This document shows positions 60,401 through 64,000 of a stretch of 64,000 nucleotides of DNA, piece after piece. The stretch lies in contig NC_083519.1 in the NCBI RefSeq assembly GCF_032362555.1, positions 6,093,501-6,157,500 of the forward strand, given 5' to 3'. Within the stretch, counting starts at the first letter, position 1; each line of letters opens with the position of its first letter. The stretch comes from Amyelois transitella. Lineage: Eukaryota; Arthropoda; Insecta; Lepidoptera; Pyralidae. The translations under genes were made by a program, and so were the position numbers. The notes under the pieces are model-generated. The model worked only from the letters and a program-made list of their open reading frames with translations. It was not told the origin of the DNA and searched no databases.

Positions 60401-61983
60401 TTTCTAAACGGTGATATAAACTTGAAAGATTAGGTCGAATTGTATAACAATGCATAAAAAACTCGTAACCGTAACTTCCTTGTTTTGCAATATGATCAAT
60501 CGACCGATAAGCTCTTATAAAAAACTGCACACGTATTCTAGATTCGTTGCAGATGCTTGTTTGTTCTAGTTAACGCCTAATGTATACAATTTGTTCACTT
60601 ATGTATTCTCTGTTCATAAAAGGACTATTCATAGACAAGGCCACCTCAAAACACGAAGGTCACCGAGCAGTGAAGAGTGATTCAAATGTCTATTTTGATC
60701 GGGCGTGCATCGGTTTACGGAAGTATTGGCCCACTTTCTACTTGGACAAACTCTGAATGTTTTAATTATTTTTTTGTTTGTAATATTATGGACTGTCATA
60801 ATTACCTCTAGATATTCTGAAACTTATATGAGCCTACATGTTTCACTATACCTAAAGATGTCGTTGATAGAAATAGTGTAAGTCCCAAACTTACGAACAA
60901 ATATAAAACAAAATATTAATCATTTTTACCAGCTGTTTAGAAGGGTTTATTCATTTATACTTTTCTGTATAGCCCGCCACTGTACATATTTAATTCTTGG
61001 GTCGTCCCATTTATAATGTAAAAGAAGAAACCAGAATTATCTGAATAGTTTATTATGTCGGTACAAGAAGGTCCAGAAAACGCTGAATAAATATTCTTTG
61101 TTCATCTACTAACAAACCAATACAAATGTCGGATTATATTTGGAAAAATACAGAAGTATCACGACACAAAAATTGCCCTCTGAAGCAAACAAGAGAATGA
61201 TTGTTGCTTTTTTTGTTGATCTCAAATTACTGACGTCCTTGGTCGACAATGAAGTTTTATTGGGAATCAAATTGTTCAGTCGGAGTACACATTTCAGACT
61301 GATTTTTTAAGAAACAACCAACGAAATTGAAATCCGCTTCGGCTCATTTTTATGTTTTTTGGAGAGAAGCTGTGTTGAGTGTTTTAAACATTGGAAGAGA
61401 ATCGCCAGATCGCGACTGCGTTGCACCCGACCAGACCCTCTAGCATGTGGCATACGAATATGTGCTTCCCTTCGCCTTTGTAGATGACTGTAATGTTTAT
61501 AATGTCGCGGCAACACTTACAAAGTCGTCGTACGCGTCCTTGATGGCAGTGAGCGACAGCACGCCTATGAGCGGGATGGCCGTCGTGATCGGCGTGAGCG
61601 ACGATATCGCCGGGATCAGCTGTAGCACTAACAAGCAGAGGAAGTAGAAATTCGCTAGCCGCTGGAACTGCTCTAGCAGATTCAGCGGCAGGAATGTCAC
61701 GATCGAGTACTTCGATGTTTTGATGTAGTTGTTCTGCAACAAGATGATGCAATTAGTTTGTAATATATGCATATAAACTGAGTAACTAAAAAGCCTCGAC
61801 TGGGATAATTTAATACACAATATGATTTATAATCTTCTTCGACAGTTGTAACTTGCACCCGCAACTTAGGCTATACCAACTGCTCTAAGTACAAAAAATC
61901 GCATGTATTGATAATTGTACTTACTGCATAACGAAACTGCGCATTGTACTCTCTGTTGTTAGCTTTGATTCTTCGTTCATTGT
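42740..61983 (-). CDS. ATP8B: P4-ATPase phospholipid flippase, ATP8B class; N-terminal exon missing
   Basis: Moves phospholipids from the outer to the cytosolic leaflet, normally with a CDC50 subunit. Exons in transcript order: 61983-61925, 61733-61521, 59316-59111, 57510-57380, 55921-55722, 55196-54975, 54710-54602, 54486-54347, 51222-51043, 50684-50574, 50063-49890, 49149-48978, 48783-48679, 48425-48273, 48048-47943, 45991-45860, 45410-45259, 44995-44772, 44323-44098, 43790-43687, 43431-43258, 43111-42740. All 22 join in phase and give about 1220 residues, close to a full ATP8B. Visible in order: [16 protein letters not shown]1-2, actuator loop ELDGETNLK, TM3-4 with [39 protein letters not shown]5-10 and a Pro/Ala-rich tail. 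The KFEGTLSW and KILLRGC contexts and the C-terminal [11 protein letters not shown] motif favour ATP8B over ATP8A, ATP9 or ATP10. The first visible exon opens with a split codon, so a short 5' exon is missing. Confidence 0.93.
45860..51222 (-). CDS. ATP8B: Flippase exons: nucleotide-binding domain
   Basis: Eight exons. 51222-51043 has [20 protein letters not shown]; 50684-50574 has [20 protein letters not shown]; 50063-49890 has [14 protein letters not shown] and KGAD (about 49961-49971); 48783-48679 has the [10 protein letters not shown] and VLTGDK motifs. Exons 48048-47943 and 45991-45860 encode a poorly conserved, Ala/Pro- and Ser-rich loop before [14 protein letters not shown]. Exon 48048-47943 rests on phase and splice signals more than on homology. 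Confidence 0.88.
46000..47940 (-). other. Flippase intron
   Basis: AT-rich. A plus-strand 105-codon frame at 46601-46918 has no recognisable family. An imperfect hairpin, 14-bp arms with one extra base, is at 46317-46351. Nothing else stands out. Confidence 0.4.
50158..50340 (+). repeat. (AATAG)n tract with adjoining LINE-like 3' sequence
   Basis: Five AATAG units at 50158-50187 lead into 'tttattttcaaaattggata' 'caaggtatcacttattgacg' and 'agaagaagcggcggaacaaa', a kind of tail I associate with lepidopteran LINEs. It lies in a flippase intron. Confidence 0.5.
50715..50780 (+). repeat. Dispersed 'cacgtct' element, short copy
   Basis: 'cataatcacgtctatatccc' 'ttgcggggtagacacagcca' 'gcagtattgaaagagtgata', about 30 nt upstream (in transcript sense) of the flippase exon starting at 50684. 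Confidence 0.65.
51223..53262 (-). other. Flippase intron, right of the exon at 51222
   Basis: Very AT-rich with no recognisable gene or repeat core. The GC content changes abruptly near 53260, where the GC-rich island and candidate exon begin. Confidence 0.45.
53330..53461 (-). other. Candidate 44-codon cassette exon of the flippase
   Basis: A GC-rich island in a very AT-rich intron. On the flippase strand it has an acceptor (ctggtgcag, ending at 53462) and a donor (CAT before gtatga, 53329-53328). It is 132 nt, phase 0 at both ends and open. The flanking exons 54486-54347 and 51222-51043 also meet in phase 0, so inclusion would insert 44 residues (including [20 protein letters not shown]) between ETIELTE and NTEPLDFSF. 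It has no recognisable homology, and GC-rich DNA is often open by chance. Confidence 0.3.
54347..55921 (-). CDS. ATP8B: Flippase exons: TM3-4 and phosphorylation site
   Basis: Exon 55921-55722 carries [20 protein letters not shown] and [18 protein letters not shown]. Exon 55196-54975 carries TM3 and TM4 with the P4-type PISLYVSVE. Exon 54710-54602 carries [14 protein letters not shown]. Exon 54486-54347 carries the catalytic aspartate in [11 protein letters not shown] (about 54440-54465). Confidence 0.95.
55922..57379 (-). other. Flippase intron
   Basis: AT-rich apart from the repeat fragment at 56085-56215. A degenerate RTE-like tail ends near 57245 ('catcctaacaaactttcgat'). No gene is seen. 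Confidence 0.4.
56085..56215 (+). repeat. Degenerate 'cgttcgtgtaaaaac' SINE-like fragment
   Basis: 'cgattcgttcgtgtaaaaac' followed by 'acttacattcccatgccagg' and a 'cacccctggc' end parallels the right part of 40255-40700, strongly diverged. Confidence 0.35.
57380..61983 (-). CDS. ATP8B: Flippase exons: N-terminus, TM1-2 and actuator domain
   Basis: Exon 61983-61925 gives [19 protein letters not shown]; exon 61733-61521 gives [20 protein letters not shown] then TM1-2 and [11 protein letters not shown]; exon 59316-59111 gives [20 protein letters not shown] and ends ETAELDG; exon 57510-57380 continues [17 protein letters not shown] and [12 protein letters not shown]. The actuator DGET motif is split over the last two exons. 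Confidence 0.93.
58178..58300 (+). repeat. Dispersed 'cacgtct' element, diverged copy
   Basis: 'ggcagagccaacagtcttga' then 'cgacgttaagctgtatgctg' and 'aatgagattcaaatatttac' 'agcg', with 'gagaatcccaagttt' at its end. Both halves of the family are recognisable. Confidence 0.55.
59021..59085 (-). pseudogene. Decayed partial copy of a flippase actuator exon
   Basis: About 65 nt that align to 59212-59277 of the exon at 59316-59111, roughly 191 nt away in the same orientation. In the exon's frame the copy reads [20 protein letters not shown] against [20 protein letters not shown]. One base is inserted just upstream, giving a stop in the extended frame, and there is no room for an acceptor (about 25 nt from the donor of the parent exon). 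It is a dead local duplication. Confidence 0.7.
59317..61520 (-). other. Flippase intron
   Basis: AT-rich. A short RTE-tail remnant near 59600-59700 ('catgatcggttcagtatttt') is the only thing recognised. Confidence 0.4.
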
Positions 61984-62439
61984 CTGAAACAACAGAATAA
62001 AATTTTCAATAATTTTGTATACTAACAAACATATTTCCGAGTATGTCAAACTTGACGAAATCTGTAAACGCATGTTATGTACTTATACGATGTATGGCGC
62101 TATTGCAGTATATTGCCACTTGAAAGCAATAATCGTAAAATTAAATGCACGGAACGCTATTTGGCAGGAAGTCATTACAAGGAAGCTATATATATTAAAT
62201 ATGAGAATTAATCTCAATTGAAGAGTCCAGCCCTTCAATCCCAAGGCCCTGCGCTCGCGCATAGCTCGAGCTATAGATGCCACTGAACTTATTAAATGAA
62301 ATTTATTCAATCGTAAACCCGAATTAGTGTCAATTTACATTTACTTGTAAGTACAGTACCTATAAATAACTTAATATAATGATATTATTATTGTTTATCA
62401 CCTATTCATACCAATTTTATTAATCTTGCGCCACGCCAC

Positions 62440-62560
62440 CACAGGTGCCTGGAAGAGATTACATTTACGATAAGGCCACCTTTTGTACTGTTAATATTCT
62501 TCTGTTTTCTTCTCATTGTTTTTTGCGCAATAAAGTAATTTTATTTATTTACAGACTTTC
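62440..62560 (+). repeat. LINE 3'-end fragment, second copy
   Basis: 'aggtgcctggaagagattac' 'atttacgataaggccacctt' then a T-rich stretch and 'gcgcaataaag' ending in (TTTA)n. It is the same family as 20450-20540. Confidence 0.6.
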
Positions 62561-63636
62561 ATACTGATTAGTTTTGTATGTAGTATTGTAGTCAACAGTT
62601 GAATTCGTTAATTGTGCGCTGATTAATCAAATCAAATTTATTGAGTAAAAGCAATTGCGTGTTTGGCAAGACCATTACAAAAATTGAAAGCATATGGAAC
62701 TGAAAACAATTAGTATCAGCCAGCATCCATCCTGCAAGAACAGTGAATCATATCCGCATGATAATAAAATTAGTTTGTGGTGATTTAATTGCGGTTCGAG
62801 TGAATCATCTTCTACCTTGACAATATTCTTAAATTTTATACTTTCATTATTCATCTTCATGGAATTTATTGCAAACAGACAGAAGCGACGAAAAAACTTT
62901 GTAACGGAATAATGAGTATTTATGTTATAATGGTGTCATCGAATTAAATCCTAGCCTATCCTTTAGATATCTATATATCTATTTAAGGTCCCTTGAGCTA
63001 TCGCATAACAACACACGATACCACGAAAACCTAAAAGTTAAGAATCAATTTGAAAGAGCTATTTCTTGGAGAGTAGTAATAAACCTTTTTCAGTGTGACC
63101 ACGCGCTAGGTTTAATTATAGGCAGTATTTATTTTCAGTTTGAGACTTGCGTTATGGGATACATGCTCAACAATACTACAATTTTTTTTTATAAAAAATA
63201 ATAGATAACCATCCAAATCCAGGTCAAATAGAAAGTTTCGTCATGACCTGACCAGGGATCACTAAGGAAAAAGGTCAAAGATTTGCTTTGTTTAAGTAAG
63301 GATACAAAAGATCCGTCTGCTGCAATTAACCGTTATAGTAGATATGTTGCACTACACACTACAATTGCATACATGTAATGTGCACAAAAACTTGTGAAGC
63401 ATGACGCACTTGATAGACCCTAGAAATATCAGATAATTGTATTTCGCTCGGCCGCTATTGTCACCTGCATTTGATTGCATCATCCATTTGTTTACTATAG
63501 TAGCAATTATGTGACGACTTATATTTCATACGATACTATTAATATCGGAATATAACATTAATGTTGAAACGAAAGGCTTCTTACTATAACACTTTAAATA
63601 AGTTTTGGCTTAAAAACACATTAAAAGGGGGAAGAA

Positions 63637-63694
63637 AAGCTAGTTTACAATATTTTAAATACTGATAACGGCTCAAAATATTGTAAACTAGCTT
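63637..63694. repeat. Perfect 20-bp inverted repeat, 18-nt loop
   Basis: Arms 63637-63656 (aagctagtttacaatatttt) and 63675-63694 are exact reverse complements. A GC-rich 'ctcgcagcttcgcctgcgcg' follows, resembling an RTE-type repeat end. Confidence 0.9.
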
Positions 63695-64000
63695 ATTCTC
63701 GCAGCTTCGCCTGCGCGAATTCAGAGCCACCTTTAAGAATACAGGTTTTTCGCAAATCCTACGTAAACTTGAGTTTTTACTGGAATTAAAGCTACCCTAT
63801 GACCTTCCCCAGACTCATAATTACTTCACTGTTCAAAAGATAACGCGTAAAGAAGTTACAAGCACAACTGTAAGGCACACTAATATACATAACATCAGCC
63901 CTCTGTCACCCATGAAACACGCGTTTTCAATTCATTTCATAAACGACCCTACCCTAAATGAAATTCAGTGTAGGGATATTGCAGTTGAGTATACTAGGCA

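Larger units (their letters stand above)
61984..64000 (-). other. Upstream part of the flippase gene; no exon identified
   Basis: The missing N-terminal exon must end in phase 1. I checked the donor-like sites on the minus strand and found none with a suitable ATG frame. The clearest, an ATG at 62860 followed by 15 codons and gtagaa, ends in phase 0 and does not fit. Repeats occur at 62440-62560 and 62630-62690 and a hairpin at 63637-63694. Confidence 0.45.

Noticed and set aside
62675..62860. ATG frame with a donor-like site as the missing flippase first exon
   Set aside because: The donor (AAG before gtaga) leaves phase 0, while the next exon at 61983 needs one base of a split codon.
1..64000. 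Search for CRISPR arrays, prokaryotic operons, integrated virus genes or toxin systems
   Set aside because: No direct-repeat/spacer pattern, no operon-like runs of open frames and no viral or toxin motifs were seen; the sequence is ordinary insect nuclear DNA.

Overview
The window is eukaryotic, from an insect and most probably a moth or butterfly (Lepidoptera). Exons are fairly GC-rich and short, and introns are AT-rich with GT-AG boundaries. The spacers carry degenerate short repeats of kinds I associate with lepidopteran genomes: tRNA-derived SINEs, RTE-type LINE 3' ends, and a dispersed element recognisable by its 'cacgtct...ggggtagacagagcc' core. I recognise four protein-coding genes and no bacterial, viral or CRISPR-like system.

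Layout. (1) 1-3400: no gene, mostly old nested repeats. (2) 3400-4930, plus strand: a three-finger Kruppel-like factor of KLF15 type, with a non-coding first exon and the whole CDS in exon 2. (3) 9089-33758, plus strand: a class IX unconventional myosin (RA, motor, IQ neck, two C1 domains, RhoGAP). I rebuilt it as 33 phase-consistent exons totalling 6000 coding nt; the first exon(s) lie upstream and were not identified. (4) 37544-39976, minus strand: a complete two-exon LAS1-like pre-rRNA processing nuclease with a LINE fragment in its intron, tail-to-tail with the myosin. (5) 42740-61983, minus strand: a P4-ATPase lipid flippase of the ATP8B class in 22 phase-consistent exons, complete at the C-terminus and lacking only a short N-terminal exon.

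The genes do not form a pathway. They are a transcription factor, a Rho-regulating motor, a ribosome-biogenesis nuclease and a membrane flippase that happen to be neighbours. Points worth a second look are gene-structural: a 44-codon GC-rich candidate cassette exon in the flippase; a decayed copy of a flippase exon in the next intron; a 48-nt optional exon and a frame-breaking candidate exon in the myosin; a tandem array in the myosin 3' UTR that duplicates its last codons and stop; opposed poly(A) signals between the myosin and LAS1 genes; and several near-perfect palindromes. I found no convincing novel biological system.
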